From Ostrinia nubilalis (Eukaryota > Arthropoda > Insecta > Lepidoptera > Crambidae), in NCBI RefSeq assembly GCF_963855985.1, contig NC_087090.1, positions 11,344,501-11,408,500 of the forward strand: DNA of 64,000 nucleotides, in the 5' to 3' direction. The position numbers and the translations under genes are program-made. The notes under the pieces are model-generated. The model saw nothing but the letters and a program-made list of their open reading frames with translations, had not been told where the DNA came from and made no database searches. Shown here in pieces: positions 30,901 through 42,000 of the stretch. Numbering within the stretch: position 1 is the first letter of the stretch; each line of letters opens with the position of its first letter.

Positions 30901-33900
30901 TGTAAAACGTAGGTGGGCCGATTTTTGTGATGACCAGTGTATTTTCAAGTTTTATTAATAAAAAAATGTGTAAACTTCTCCATTTGGCACTATAGTGTGA
31001 ATGATGTCAGATGGTGATAATGTAAGGTGGTGCAACTCAGCCTTAAAGTGTCAAAACTATGAGCAGTACTATCCGTTTCGCTGTAAGTTTGCCGCTGGCG
31101 ATATGACGTCACTCGAAAGGAAGCATCTATGTATAACTTTATCAAACTACATTTAAAATATTTTTTATTGATAAAAAATGTGTATTTGCGTAAAATAAGA
31201 CACATTAATTGCGGTTGGGGAAGGGGACGCGCATTCCACGGACCGGCAAACTTAGCGCGAACGGGTAGTACTTATTTTTGATCTACTTAGGTTGAAGTGG
31301 ACAACTAAACTTAAAATTAGAGATGAAACGGATATCCGGTAACTATCCGGTAGGCCGGATATCCGGCCTTAATTTACTATCCGGCCGGATACCGGATAGT
31401 AACTCACTATCCGGCCGGATACCGGATATTAAAAAACTACAACAATTTCCTAATTAATAAAATGAAATACATTAATATTTAAGGTAAACATCAATAAAAT
31501 GGCTTATAATAATGACGGCTTTTATTTAATGCCCAAAAAGTTACAAAAAGTCATATTAAGGCCTTTAAAAAAATATTCTTTTTCTGGACTATTCACTCTA
31601 ATGACGAATAAATAAATAGAAAATATCTGATAAGTCGAAATATTGCCAAATAAAATAGGCGATCTTTTTTTCACTGATGGCAGACCATCAGTCTAACTAA
31701 CTGACTGCATCATAACATCAGAATGTTATGATGCAGTTCAGTCGGATTACGCAGCAAGTAAACTAATTTAATTTTTGCTATTTAATCACACATTCACGAT
31801 GGCAACCGAAATCGCCCGAATTGATCTGCCCCTAGACAAGTGGCAAAATCTGACATTCTATTCGGACTGATTCGATTTTCGAAAAAACCTACACTAAAAA
31901 GTAGAAAAATAATTACTATAGCCTGACCAGGAACATAAAAACCCTCGCCATGTTGCGGAAAACTAATGGTACTAATTTCTTTTAATGGCAACAGTAACTG
32001 AATACTTCATTGACATGTCACCTTGCATGTCAGTCTATTGCTGTCAAAGTGTAAACAAACTTTATTTTAAATGTGCGCAATTGGTTTTATGAATTAAATT
32101 GCTAAAATATTTTTATAGTCGTGAAAGAAAAGTGGTTCACAATGTGTTAAAGTATTTGTCGAAGAGAAATACTAAGGGTTCGGACAATATTTTCATTGAA
32201 TAATGTTTCCGACAAAGGTTGTCAAATTGACTGTCATGTTTATTGTATAGTACAGTCCACTATGAAAATTAGCTGTGGTTTGTTTCAACTACCTATTTTA
32301 AAAATTTTGTCACTTTCTAAGTGTTGAATTTTATGGGATTGGGAAAGAAGTACCGAGTTTGAAGCGTTCATGAGCAGACATTGCAGTTGAATATTCAAGT
32401 TCTGAATTTGATTATTGATGAATAATAAAATAAATCTACTAGCTCGATTGATGGTTTCATTTAATTTATTTAAATCAGGTTACCTATAATAATATTTTTT
32501 CGTTAATTTATGAAAATATCAAATTAGCCCGTAATCCTGAATCCTGATACATAAAGTTAGCCTATTAATTTAACACTGGTACGACTGTACTCAGTGTTGC
32601 ACTATCAAATGCAATTGAGGCGCCTCTATGCCAGGGTTTTTATGTTCCTGGTCAGGCTATAATTACCTACTTATTCATTAGGACGAATTAATATTTATGT
32701 AGGTATACCATGATTGATACTTCTGGAGTCGGTGCCAAGATTATGAAACATGTAAAGTTTGTCTGCACCGACTCCAAAAGTATCAATCATGGTATACCTA
32801 CATAAATAATAATTCGTCCTAATGAATAAGTAGGTAATTAGTCATTATTTTTCTACTTTTTAGTGTAGGTTTTTTGGAGTCGGTTTTATTTTTTTTTATA
32901 AAATTTTACTTATTTCTTGCTTTTTAGTTAACTAATTATTACCTTGATGTTACCACTGAAGGTAGGCAGTACATTAAGACCATATTCTTCATGTCTAGTG
33001 TAAAATAATATTCCCTACAAAATACAGGTACCATATAGGAAACCTAAAAAGACCTTAAACCATCAGCCCACCTTAAAAACATGAAAGAATACAACTGTTG
33101 GTCTATTTGTACTTATAATATTTAAAGAATTATCCTCCAACTCCTAAGCATTAAGGAGTTGTACCTACCATGACCAGTTCATCGTGATAAGATGATGAAT
33201 ATCTGATGTAAACACTTGAATAACTTTAGAAACTATGCTTATCTATAAAATTAAAAGAATTACCCTCCAACTCCTAAGCATTAAGGAGTATTACCTTCTA
33301 TCATCAGCTCATCAATATGAGATGATGATTTCCAGGAGCAAATACTTGAATAACTTAAGAAAAAGTTTGAAAAACGATATACGTGCCTATAAAATTTGAG
33401 GGTTGCCCTTGATTTCCCTAGGATCCCATCATCAGATCCTGACTTGGTGACAATGGGACCACCTCAGAAGTGTACCCTATCGAACAAAAAAAGAATTTTG
33501 AAAATCGGTCCACAATTGACGGAGTAATCGGTGAACATACATAGAAAAAAAAAAACATACATACAGTCGAACATATAACCTCCTCCTTTTTTGAAGTCGG
33601 TTAAAAAGTCTACTAATAGACCCACTGATCGCTTTCGAGGCACCTGTGCGGAGCTAAACTCGTCACGACATGCAACGAGACAATGGGCCAACTATCCGGC
33701 CGCCGGATATCCGGCTATCCGGCCTAGCAGTTGGCCGGATATCCGGTATCCGGTATCCGGCCAAACAACTATCCGTTTCATCTCTACTTAAAATCCAGTA
33801 ATTGAGCATATAGCAAGAGCCTTAGACTTAAGTATTTACTTATCATGTCATTGTTTAAAGCTCGACAAACAAGTCCTGTTGAATTTTTTTAATTCCTCTC

Positions 33901-36900
33901 TATCAATTCAATTCTCTATCTAGACAGATTACAATGGGATTTATACTTTGATTTATTCACATGTATCTGTTATGACCTGCACCTGCACCTGCACCATTAG
34001 CTGTCTTATCACAGCAAAATTTTGAAAGCTTAGGCTGTGGCAATCTTAAACACCAACAAGTCCAACTGAGGGTAGATAGAAGATGTAGGTATTTAACAAT
34101 AAATTTAAAAAATACAAATAAAAAAATATAAGTAGGTCTTATGCCTATGTTAGGAAAAAAATAGGATTCTAAATCTAATTGTGCCTTTTTTTTTTCAAAT
34201 CGGTCCAGTAGTTTCTGAGCTTATTCTACCTATACAAATATACAAATCTTTCCTCTTTATAATTATATTCGTAACTCTGCCTCAGGCTATGGTTCGTCTT
34301 CATTCATCTTCAAATCAGTAGCCCAACGAAAGGGGATTGGCACTTTAAACTTTAATAATTTGCAAGTTATTTTAAAAGACCTATCCAACGAAACCCTACC
34401 CGATGGGGTAGAAGATGAAAAAAAAAATCATCCCCACTTTACATATAGGGGAGCTACCCTAAAAAAGTTTTTTTTTTTTTTTTTCAAATTTTTACTTTAC
34501 CGTTTTGTCGGCCACCTCGGCATACCTCCACCAAATTACAACTCTCTATTGCCAATAGTTTCCAAGCAAAACCTCGGACAAACAGACAGACATATCGAAA
34601 CCATATTAAGGGTTCCTTGTCAGGACTACGGAACCTTAAAAAGTTAGTTTAGTACTATCAAATATCATCTTCAAATCAGTAGCCCAACGAAAGGGCAGGT
34701 CAGAAGCAAGAAAAAAATGCTTCTCAATTTTTTTCTTACTTTTCCTACGGTTTAGGAAAACTTACTAGTTAAACTTTAGAAAAAACTAGCTTTTGCCCGC
34801 GGCTTCACCCGCGTGAACTTTCGTTTGTCACAGATTTTCATAAATTATAGCCTATTTATGTTATTCTGGGTTTTAAACAATAATATTGTAAAGTTTCATT
34901 AAAATCCGTTCAGTAGTTTTTGCGTGAAAGAGTAACAAACCTCCAGACATCCAAACTTTTTCTCAAAAATGTATCTTAATTATTTTTTTACTTATTTTTC
35001 CTATTAAATAGTCATGACCATGTTCACCCTACGGCGCCGGCTTATCGTTGAATTTTGGGTTAACAGTATGTATTACACATACTATAATATGCGGAACATA
35101 GTATGTATGCTGGCATTTGAATTGTTTGATAAAGAATATAAATAATTTATTGACAAAGTTATCAATTTTATTACAATTTTATTATTCAATGCTTATCGAT
35201 ATCTTGGTACCTACCTACTAAGTTTGGAATTTTTATACAGTGTGAGTCACGATAAAGTGTACATATGAAAATAGATGAAACTAGACCTATTTTTATCGAC
35301 AAAAAGAGGTCAAATTTTTTTTGAGATTTTTTTATTTTTTTTATAGATTTTTTTTTATCCAATTACTTATTGTAAAGAAAACGTAATAACTTTTAAACTA
35401 AGAGGTATATCCTGATAAAATAAAAACAATAATAGTGCTAAATAACAGGCAATACTAAAAAAAATACATAAAATACTCAGAAAATGGCAACAAATAATAA
35501 AAAATGATACAATTTGAGAAAAATCTGCATTTTAATTCGTGTTTTTTTGGTTATTTGATAAATTTCTCCAAATAATGCCCCTGTATTTGGAAAATTAACC
35601 GAGCTGAAGAAAGGGCAATGCCTGTATTTTTTATTTCTCTTCTAGATTTATTATATTGTTATTATTACACTTTATAAACTAAAGCCTCAATCTTTCACGC
35701 AAATTAGCTGGTGTGATTTAGTGCACACACACAAACACACATTTTTAGCATTACATCTGATCATTTAAATAAAGTATATCATTCAGGTGTCCATTGCTTT
35801 ATTCTAACGGCTATATTATTAAAGTGTCTGTAAAATTTCGCCGTTTAATACATTTTATAATTAAAACTTGGTTTTTCCAGAATTTCCTTCGGCCGTTTCG
35901 TGAACACCATATTGATCCTACTTCAATTACTCGTCACGACTTCATAGAAACAAATGGCGACAACTTTGCTATTACCATACCCGTGCTGGCTCGAATTGTA
36001 TGGCAACTAACAACTTATGATGACATAAACATCAACAAGCAATTTCACTGGATAGCCTATTGGTACTTATGCTGTATATTTGTAGCAATGACCAACCAGG
36101 TGAGTAGGTAAACTGCCATGATGTCCTTATTCGACAAAACTCAAAATACCGGACATAAGACCGGAAATTTTCTCGACACTAAATTATGTGAAGAAAGAAA
36201 GAGAAAAAAATATACAACGTGTCCCAAAATTCAAGGATAAGCCGGCGCCGCAGGATGGACATAGTCATGACTACTTTAGGAAAAATAAGGAAAAAAAATA
36301 TATCTCAATTATTTTTTAAGTTACACAATAAAATTCTTCGAAAATTGACACCCCTTATGATATTTTACATTACCACGACTACCTACCATTTTTCAAATAT
36401 TTCTGTTTTTTTGTTTGTATCGGCAACTTAAGTAATTTCATAATTTATTGTGTAAGTAAAAAAATAATTGAGATAGATTTTTTCCTTATTTTTCCTAAAG
36501 TAGTCATGACTATGTCCGTCCTGTGGCGTCGGCTTATCCTTGAATTTTGGGACACGTTGTATAATAAAGACTTGCGAATACTGATACTGTTACTTGCCCT
36601 GTTTGTTACACCACAGAACAATAATAAGTATGGTTATACATCATGTAAAATAAATAAATATCATTGATTCTCATGGTCTGTGCTGTATTTAGTACAAATA
36701 TTGTCTCTCTTGAGATTATAATGAGCTGAGGGCTCAATAAATTGAATTGATGACGGATTGCACAGCGCCCCTAGCGGAAACGTTCAAAAACTAAAATTTT
36801 CATACAATTTTTAAACGCTCACACTCAGCCCACTGGTGAATTTTGGAAGTACCTACTTAAGCTTGGTTACAAAATTAACTAGACATAGGTACTTTTATTT

Positions 36901-37286
36901 TGTTTAATAGTAGTACATATTTATCTTCGCAACAATTAAGTAAAGGTGATCGCACTCCCATCAGCTCTGCATTGTAAATGAATACTTAATATCATGCCCA
37001 ATAACTTTAATTATTTGTATTTCAGATCCACAAATGGTCTCACACGTATTTTGGGTTACCAACTTGGGTAGTGTGTCTGCAAGAATGGCACGTGGTGCTG
37101 CCTCGCCGCCACCACCGGATACACCACGTAGCGCCGCACGAGACTTACTTCTGCATCACCACTGGCTGGTTAAACTGGCCACTGGAGAAACTCCACTTTT
37201 GGTCTACATTAGAGTTCATAATTGAGGCCCTAACGGGATGTAAACCCCGTGCTGATGACATGAAGTGGGCGCAGAAACGATCCTAG
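24730..37286 (+). CDS. PEDS1: Plasmanylethanolamine desaturase (Kua/TMEM189/CarF family), four coding exons
   Basis: Joined exons 24730-24988, 28186-28391, 35881-36099 and 37026-37286 give 314 aa with GT/AG borders (phases 1, 0, 0). It introduces the vinyl-ether double bond that turns plasmanyl- into plasmenyl-ethanolamine (plasmalogen) in the ER membrane. Residues about 92-110 and 113-135 are hydrophobic and probably membrane-spanning, as is a segment near 210-225. The histidine set expected for the di-iron site is present: [38 protein letters not shown] and [14 protein letters not shown]. The C terminus [16 protein letters not shown] is the family ending. The N-terminal ~80 residues are variable. 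Its introns (3.2, 7.5 and 0.9 kb) are loaded with transposons; none hits an exon. Confidence 0.95.
25436..26428. mobile_element. hAT-type element nested in the dead DD41D element
   Basis: The ends CAGTGGTGCCAGA and its imperfect inverse (TCTGGCAACCCTG) are flanked by perfect CTCGCTGC duplications (25428-25435, 26429-26436). The subterminal words TTTAGGCTAC/TTAGGCGAATTAGGC repeat on both sides. A (GT)n run lies at 26050-26084. No intact ORF. Confidence 0.9.
26050..26084. repeat. (GT)n microsatellite
   Basis: About 17 GT units with one GTAT interruption. Confidence 0.9.
26590..26990 (+). pseudogene. Decayed DD41D transposase
   Basis: Remnants in order: an FRALRGR/helix-turn-helix region in broken frame, GGAGTTGTTGCCAAAGG (the ELLP segment) and ATTTGGACAGATGAGTG (the WTDE catalytic segment). 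Multiple frameshifts and stops; the second and third catalytic regions are missing. Confidence 0.7.
28186..28391 (+). CDS. PEDS1: PEDS1 exon 2
   Basis: Acceptor TTTTTTTCAACAG; donor GGCAAA|GTAATC (weak last base but GT present). It encodes the two membrane segments and [10 protein letters not shown]. Confidence 0.92.
29598..29790. mobile_element. Snapback MITE (GAGCCCCGATTACGG ends), copy 1
   Basis: Arms of about 80 bp are inverted around a short centre (GAGCCCCGATTACGGTAAT / inverse). A sister copy is at 51068-51236. No ORF. Confidence 0.85.
29865..30267 (-). repeat. CR1-like LINE 3' end
   Basis: The minus strand encodes a 77-aa ORF2 tail ([49 protein letters not shown]) followed by the 3' UTR with AAAAGCACTTTTACACGTCC. 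It is 5'-truncated as LINE insertions usually are. The clade name is an inference from the tail. Confidence 0.75.
30405..30939. mobile_element. TA-target MITE (CACTGGTCAT ends), complete copy
   Basis: CACTGGTCATCAAAAATCG at the left and its inverse at the right, flanked by TA on both sides; 535 bp; no ORF. The partial sister is at 4034-4192. Confidence 0.85.
31884..32885. mobile_element. Foldback element interrupted by the 741-bp MITE
   Basis: CCTACACTAAAAAGTAGAAA at 31888 is inverted at about 32862-32881, and the inner arms (TAATTACCTACTTATTCATT... and ...CAATCATGGTATACC) meet around 32735-32775. The left arm is cut at 31917 by the MITE. Confidence 0.75.
31919..32659. mobile_element. 741-bp TA-target MITE (TAGCCTGACCAGG ends), copy 1
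   Basis: TAGCCTGACCAGGAACAT and its inverse, flanked by TA. The uninterrupted mirror arm of the host foldback shows a single TA at the same site. Near-identical to 42557-43299. No ORF. Confidence 0.88.
33110..33605. repeat. Lepidopteran interspersed repeat 3' end with two ~135-bp tandem units
   Basis: CCTCCAACTCCTAAGCATTAA occurs at about 33131 and 33265 in similar contexts. The block ends in GAAAATCGGTCCACAATTG...TTTTTGAAGTCGGTTAAAAA, a common lepidopteran repeat tail. No ORF. Confidence 0.6.
34190..34980. repeat. Two to three truncated interspersed-repeat 3' ends
   Basis: 34200-34645 ends in GGGTTCCTTGTCAGGACTACGGAACC; 34793-34965 begins GCCCGCGGCTTCACCCGCGT and contains AAAATCCGTTCAGTAGTTTTT. 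Both are typical of lepidopteran dispersed repeats. No intact frame. Confidence 0.6.
34980..35880. other. End of PEDS1 intron 2
   Basis: 34980-35075 is half of the snapback element that is complete at 36208-36566 (ATAGTCATGACCATG, CGGCGCCGGCTTATC, TTGAATTTTGGG). The rest is AT-rich with no gene. Confidence 0.6.
35881..36099 (+). CDS. PEDS1: PEDS1 exon 3
   Basis: 73 codons; acceptor GGTTTTTCCAG and donor AACCAG|GTGAGT. It encodes [20 protein letters not shown] and a further membrane segment. Confidence 0.95.
36208..36566. mobile_element. Snapback MITE in PEDS1 intron 3
   Basis: ACAACGTGTCCCAAAATTCA at the left is inverted at the right; arms of about 110 bp, flanked by TA. The centre is AT-rich. 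No transposase. Confidence 0.85.
37026..37286 (+). CDS. PEDS1: PEDS1 exon 4 (terminal)
   Basis: 86 codons plus TAG; acceptor TTTGTATTTCAG. It encodes [12 protein letters not shown], the HHRIHH cluster and the C terminus. Confidence 0.95.
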   Translation: MHKWSHTYFGLPTWVVCLQEWHVVLPRRHHRIHHVAPHETYFCITTGWLNWPLEKLHFWSTLEFIIEALTGCKPRADDMKWAQKRS

Positions 37287-38022
37287 AACATAATCTGCCT
37301 TACTATTCGTTCGACCACGGCTATCAGGAGCATCTTAGCTTATACCTAGATAGTGGCGGGCTTTATAAACGGATGACAATTGGCCCTTTTATGATGCATG
37401 ACGAACGCCACGCAGACAAGACGTGATAAAACTAAAGCAGTGGCCTGCTTATCGCTCCTGCCCGCCGGTAAGTTAAGAGTCGTGGTCGAATAAAACCATA
37501 GTATTTTGACTTTGGTACAAAATAACCTTTAAAAAAGGTACAAAATGGTTGATACCAGCTGTCAATTTTAGCATTTGTGAATTTTATATTGCTATTGCTT
37601 ATTTACGAATTATTGCTAAGCAATATAATATTTTATTACTTAGGTATTTCTTGAAACATATTATTGCATTCTTGTCACAATTCTAATTTACAATAAGCTG
37701 CAAAGTTTTCTTGTAAGTAAGTACAGTTAGCTTCAATTATCAATACTTATCATTATTACTCATTGATAATGAACTTTAGCAACGCTGAGATATGTCATGC
37801 ATTTATTAAGACAGCTCTGTTTTACTAATACTAATTTAATAAGCTATACAGGGTGTGGTTTTGTAAAACAACGCCCATCTTAGGGGTTACCCCTATCAGC
37901 AACTAAAATTCATTATCAATGAGGTAGTACACATGAAAGTAAGTAGAAGAAAAATATAAATAAATATTTAACTATTACTTTATCAGTAAACCTTGTTCAA
38001 ACGTATAAAACTTTCGAGACGG
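37287..38022. other. PEDS1 3' UTR and intergenic DNA
   Basis: A TACAGGGTGTGGTTTTGTAAA end-like motif at 37848 and an inverted pair (ATTGATAATGAACTTTAG / CTAAAATTCATTATCAAT) around it suggest a small element, but its borders cannot be fixed. Confidence 0.45.
37489..37494 (+). terminator. Candidate polyadenylation signal of PEDS1
   Basis: AATAAA about 200 bp after the stop codon; first such hexamer downstream on this strand that I see. Confidence 0.45.
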
Positions 38023-39706
38023 CGCACTATGGAGCGAAATTGAGATTTATGGACATAGCGATTTTTTTCACAATTTCTATTTGAAAAAAAATACCTATCG
38101 ATAGGTTACGTTATTCTGATGAATAAATGCTGCACAAGTTTTTCTCTAAAACCAATAGTTTGACTGGAAAAAAATATTTTCCATTTTCGTTGTATGGAAT
38201 GAAACATAAAGTGGTCGATTTCGACTAAGCCTTGACAGATCTTGCTTTGAAACTACTTGAGCCTTGTTCTATGGCTTGTTGACTGTAATCTTACGCTATC
38301 AGCGCGCATCCAAAGTTGCCCGTTCACAAGTTATGAGGTTCTGAAAAATTAAAAAAAAGTAAGTAAAAGTGACTTTTTTTTGGAATATCTTTAAAGATTT
38401 AACAAAAATATAAAGATTTTATACGTTAATAATGTAAATTAACCTTAAATTACTGCTAAAAACACATTTTAATAAACTTAAAAGGAATTAAATCAGCGAT
38501 TTTTTTTTTACAATTTCTGTTTAAAAAAAATACCTGTCGATAGGGTATGTTATTCTGATGAATAAATATTATGAACGTTTTTCTCTAAAACCAATAGTTT
38601 GGCTGGAAAAAAATATTTTCCATTTTCGTTGTATGGAATGAAACATAAAGTGGTCGATTTCGACTAAGCCTTGACAGATTTTGCTTTGAAACTACTTGAG
38701 CCTTGTTTTATGGCTTGTTGACTATAATCCTAGACTAACAGCGCGCGCACAAAGTTGCCCGTTCAGAAGTTATGAGGTTCCGAAAAATGAAAAGTAAAGT
38801 AAGTAAAATTGACTTTTCTTTAGATAAGACGACAAGAGAAAGGTTAATTACATTACTAAAGTAAATAATTTTCATGTTTTAGTTGAATCTTTAAAGATTT
38901 ATACCCAAAAAAAGATACTTTTACTTACTTAAATTTTCATTTTTTGGAACCTCATAACTTCTGAACGGGCAACTTTGGGCGCGCGCTGTTTTTGCAGGAT
39001 TATAGTCAACAAGCCATAGAACAAGGCTCAAGTAGTTTCAAAGCAAAATCTGTTAAGGCTTAGTCGAAATCGACCACTTTATGTTTCATTCCATACAACG
39101 AAAATGGAAAATATTTTTTTCCAGCCAAACTATTGGTTTTAGAGAAAAACGTTCATAATATTTATTCATCAGAATAACATACCCTATCGATAGGTATTTT
39201 TTTTAAACAGAAATTGTGAAAAAAAAATCGCTGATTTAATTCCTTTTAAGTTTATTAAAATGTGTTTTTAGCAGTAATTTAAGGTTAATTTACATTATTA
39301 ACGTATAAAATCTTTATATTTTTGTTAAATCTTTAAAGATATTCCAAAAAAAAGTCACTTTTACTTACTTTTTTTTAATTTTTCAGAACCTCATAACTTG
39401 TGAACGGGCAACTTTGGATACGCGCTGATAGCGTAGGATTACAGTCAACAAGCCATAGAACAAGGCTCAAGTAGTTTCAAAGCAAGATCTGTCAAGGCTT
39501 AGTCGAAATCGACCACTTTATGTTTCATTCCATACAACGAAAATGGAAAATATTTTTTTCCAGTCAAACTATTGGTTTTAGAGAAAAACTTGTGCAGCAT
39601 TTATTCATCAGAATAACGTAACCTATCGATAGGTATTTTTTTCAAATAGAAATTGTGAAAAAAATCGCTATGTCCATAAATCGCAATTTCGCTCCATAGT
39701 GCGGCG
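38023..39706. repeat. 1.7-kb palindrome; each arm two direct repeats
   Basis: Left arm 38023-38820 and right arm about 38925-39706 are inverted copies around a ~105-bp centre. Each arm holds two direct units offset by about 450 bp (both with CCAATAGTTTGACTGG/GGCTGG, GTGGTCGATTTCGACTAAGC and AGTTGCCCGTTCA). Thus four related units are arranged forward, forward, reverse, reverse. Outer ends: GCGCACTATGGAGCGAAATTG and inverse. No open frame worth calling. Confidence 0.9.
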
Positions 39707-40134
39707 CTTGTTGCCGACCGCACCACGCCGCGTATGCTTCACCACCGAGCACATTTGGGGTTAACCGATAGCTCCCCGCGCAATAATACCATATAGTATA
39801 GATGGACGCTTATTACATGACATGTTTTATACTCCTTTATTTAGTGACTATGGAGCTGACTGTACTTACAAATAAATAAAATTAATGGTCACTATTAGAA
39901 ATAGGTAGAATCTAAGTTACTACCTACATGGATTTTATACAGTTAATATGTAAGTAAGTGAATATTATTGTGTAATTAATATACCCGTTATAACACGTTA
40001 TTTTCATATTATCTACAGGTGCATATTACAATAATAATGATAATATTATATTTCTTAGGGTTTACACAAATTACTGTACCTTTTATAGATCTTTAGAACG
40101 AAATATAGGCCAGAATTAAACACAAAAATTGATC
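39707..40134. other. Intergenic, nothing seen
   Basis: AT-rich apart from a short GC-rich stretch (about 39700-39780) adjoining the palindrome; no supported feature. Confidence 0.45.
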
Positions 40135-40863
40135 AAATCGGAAATAATTCCAACAAAAGATTTTATTGCTTTAATGGCTTCATTGGTTGCCCGCTAAGAC
40201 TTTCCTAGGTTTTCGACTTCGACGGAGTTGTGCTTAGTGGTGGGGGCCCCGAAAGGAGCGTTTTTTGGGTTTTCCGGTTATACATATATACCGCGTAAAG
40301 GACTTACCCTATCGAAAACTAGTCTTCATGACGATTGAAGGGCACTTAAATCCTGCAGGATTTGATGAAATTCATGTCTCGGACAAACCGTTCTCGTGCT
40401 TATCTTCGACAAAGTAGAAAATGTAAGTATAATTAATGACCCTCTCCACGTCCAATGGCTCGTTACCCGCAGGCTTCCAAGTCTTGAAAGGGGCCGCTTC
40501 AACCAGTGTAACCCTATCAAGGCTTACGAGCTGGATGCGGCTGGGCCGAACAAGGATAGGCTCCTTGTTCGGCCCAGCCGTTCCTTAACTACGGTTGCTG
40601 CACCTCTTACTTGCACTCTCCTGTACGACTATGTGTTATCTACTATGGCTGCCTCTTCCTTGTACCCTCCTTTAAGACTGCATTGCTTAGCCGTATACCT
40701 GGTCCAAGGTTCGACGCCGCAAAATCAACTTCGTACGCGTGAAAATACCCCCCCACCACTTAAGCACAACTCCGTCGAAGTCGAAAACCTAGGAGAGTCA
40801 TAATGGGCAACCAATAAAGCCATTAAAGCAATAAAATCTTTTGTAGGAATTATTTCCGATTTA
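40135..40863. mobile_element. Unclassified element with ~120-bp inverted ends
   Basis: AAATCGGAAATAATTCC...TTCGACTTCGACGGAGTTGTG at the left is inverted at the right over about 120 bp. The centre holds a smaller GC-rich hairpin (GGCTGGGCCGAACAAGGA / inverse, about 40531-40580). No clear target duplication. The ORF across it has no recognisable content. Confidence 0.75.
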
Positions 40864-42000
40864 AAATCTAATTCTACTGGCCTAATAATAGCGAGTCTTA
40901 CATCTGATGTCTAGTAAGTCCTACAGCAGGTATTTGGATAATTTAGTTTGAAGTTACAATTAATTGTAAAACAGATGAAACTTTTATTTTATTTTGTACG
41001 GGATCAAGTTCTAGTTCTTTATTGATTTTATGACGTGAAACTCTTAGAACCTGCAAATAAGCAGGGATTGAAATTTGAATTTTAGTTGCGTAGGCGAGGC
41101 TAATGACGTTCAAGGTAGCAGGTCTTACATAAATGGTCTCTGGTAACCGGGTTGACCGCCAACCTGATGGAGACAGGATGGATAAAACTAAAGTTATCGC
41201 AGAAAGATCTATAGGTATGCGATTGGCTTTTTGAGAAACCTATAAGATTCAATTGGGTAAGAGACGCAATCATGGATACGGTTGGATGACGAATCTCTAT
41301 TTTAAGTAGAGCGGCCGCTCAAACGGAGACCCTGCCTCAACCAGAGGCACGACTTGCCACGAGGCGCGAGGCAGAGACTGTCACCGCGGACCGAGCCAGA
41401 TGTTGTCGGTTTTTGCGCGCGCTCTAATGCCTCGTATCCCGTTGAGCAGCTACAGTCTGCCTTCAATCTGCCTGGCTTGAGTCTGCTCAAGTGGATACAA
41501 GGTTTTATAATATGGTAACTTACTTGACGTCAGTATTTGAGATTACGTATGATATTATCACTAAACAGCCTATAACCAGGCTTGATTTATTTTTGTTATT
41601 TCCATTGCAATTTCAAGGTGGTACCTACCTAGTTAGATAATAATCCTTAAGTTAATGCGTTTGCTTTTCTAAAAATTTGCACATAATACTTACTGGGGAT
41701 AGGTCCTTACTCGTAACATCAGAAGACTGTCAAAGGTTATCAATCTTTAAGTTCTTCAAATAAGACCAACGCTGTACCATAATAATTATGAAACATCCTG
41801 TCCACATGGTAATACATATTACCAAATTTTGGCTGGGTTGTTATCATCTTACTTTTACAAACGTCAAAACTGACAAATTCCATACAAAAACACCGATTAA
41901 GGTTATACCTAGTTACGATTAAAGTGGTGCAACTCAGTCTAAAAATACGTACCTTCTCTATTTTGCTGACAGACTAAGTTAGAATAATAATTACTTAAAC
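40864..42000. other. Intergenic, no gene
   Basis: Includes a GC-richer patch (about 41310-41500) with short ORFs on both strands but nothing recognisable. Confidence 0.45.

Larger units (their letters stand above)
31318..33786. mobile_element. Ac-like hAT element, non-autonomous, with nested insertions
   Basis: The ends TAGAGATGAAACGGATA and its inverse are flanked by CTTAAAAT at 31310-31317 and 33787-33794 (8 bp, perfect). The tips resemble the TAGGGATGAAA end of maize Ac. Both subterminal zones are arrays of GGCCGGATA/ATCCGG words. The interior has no transposase and contains a foldback element, a 741-bp MITE and LINE-like debris. Confidence 0.88.

Noticed and set aside
34360..34647. 95-codon ORF
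   Set aside because: Crosses an interspersed-repeat tail and a poly-T run; not a gene.
38023..39706. CRISPR-like or bacterial repeat array
   Set aside because: Repeat units are hundreds of bases and inverted; the DNA is animal.
40396..40803. 135-codon ORF
   Set aside because: Runs through the inverted-repeat element and its hairpin; composition not protein-like.
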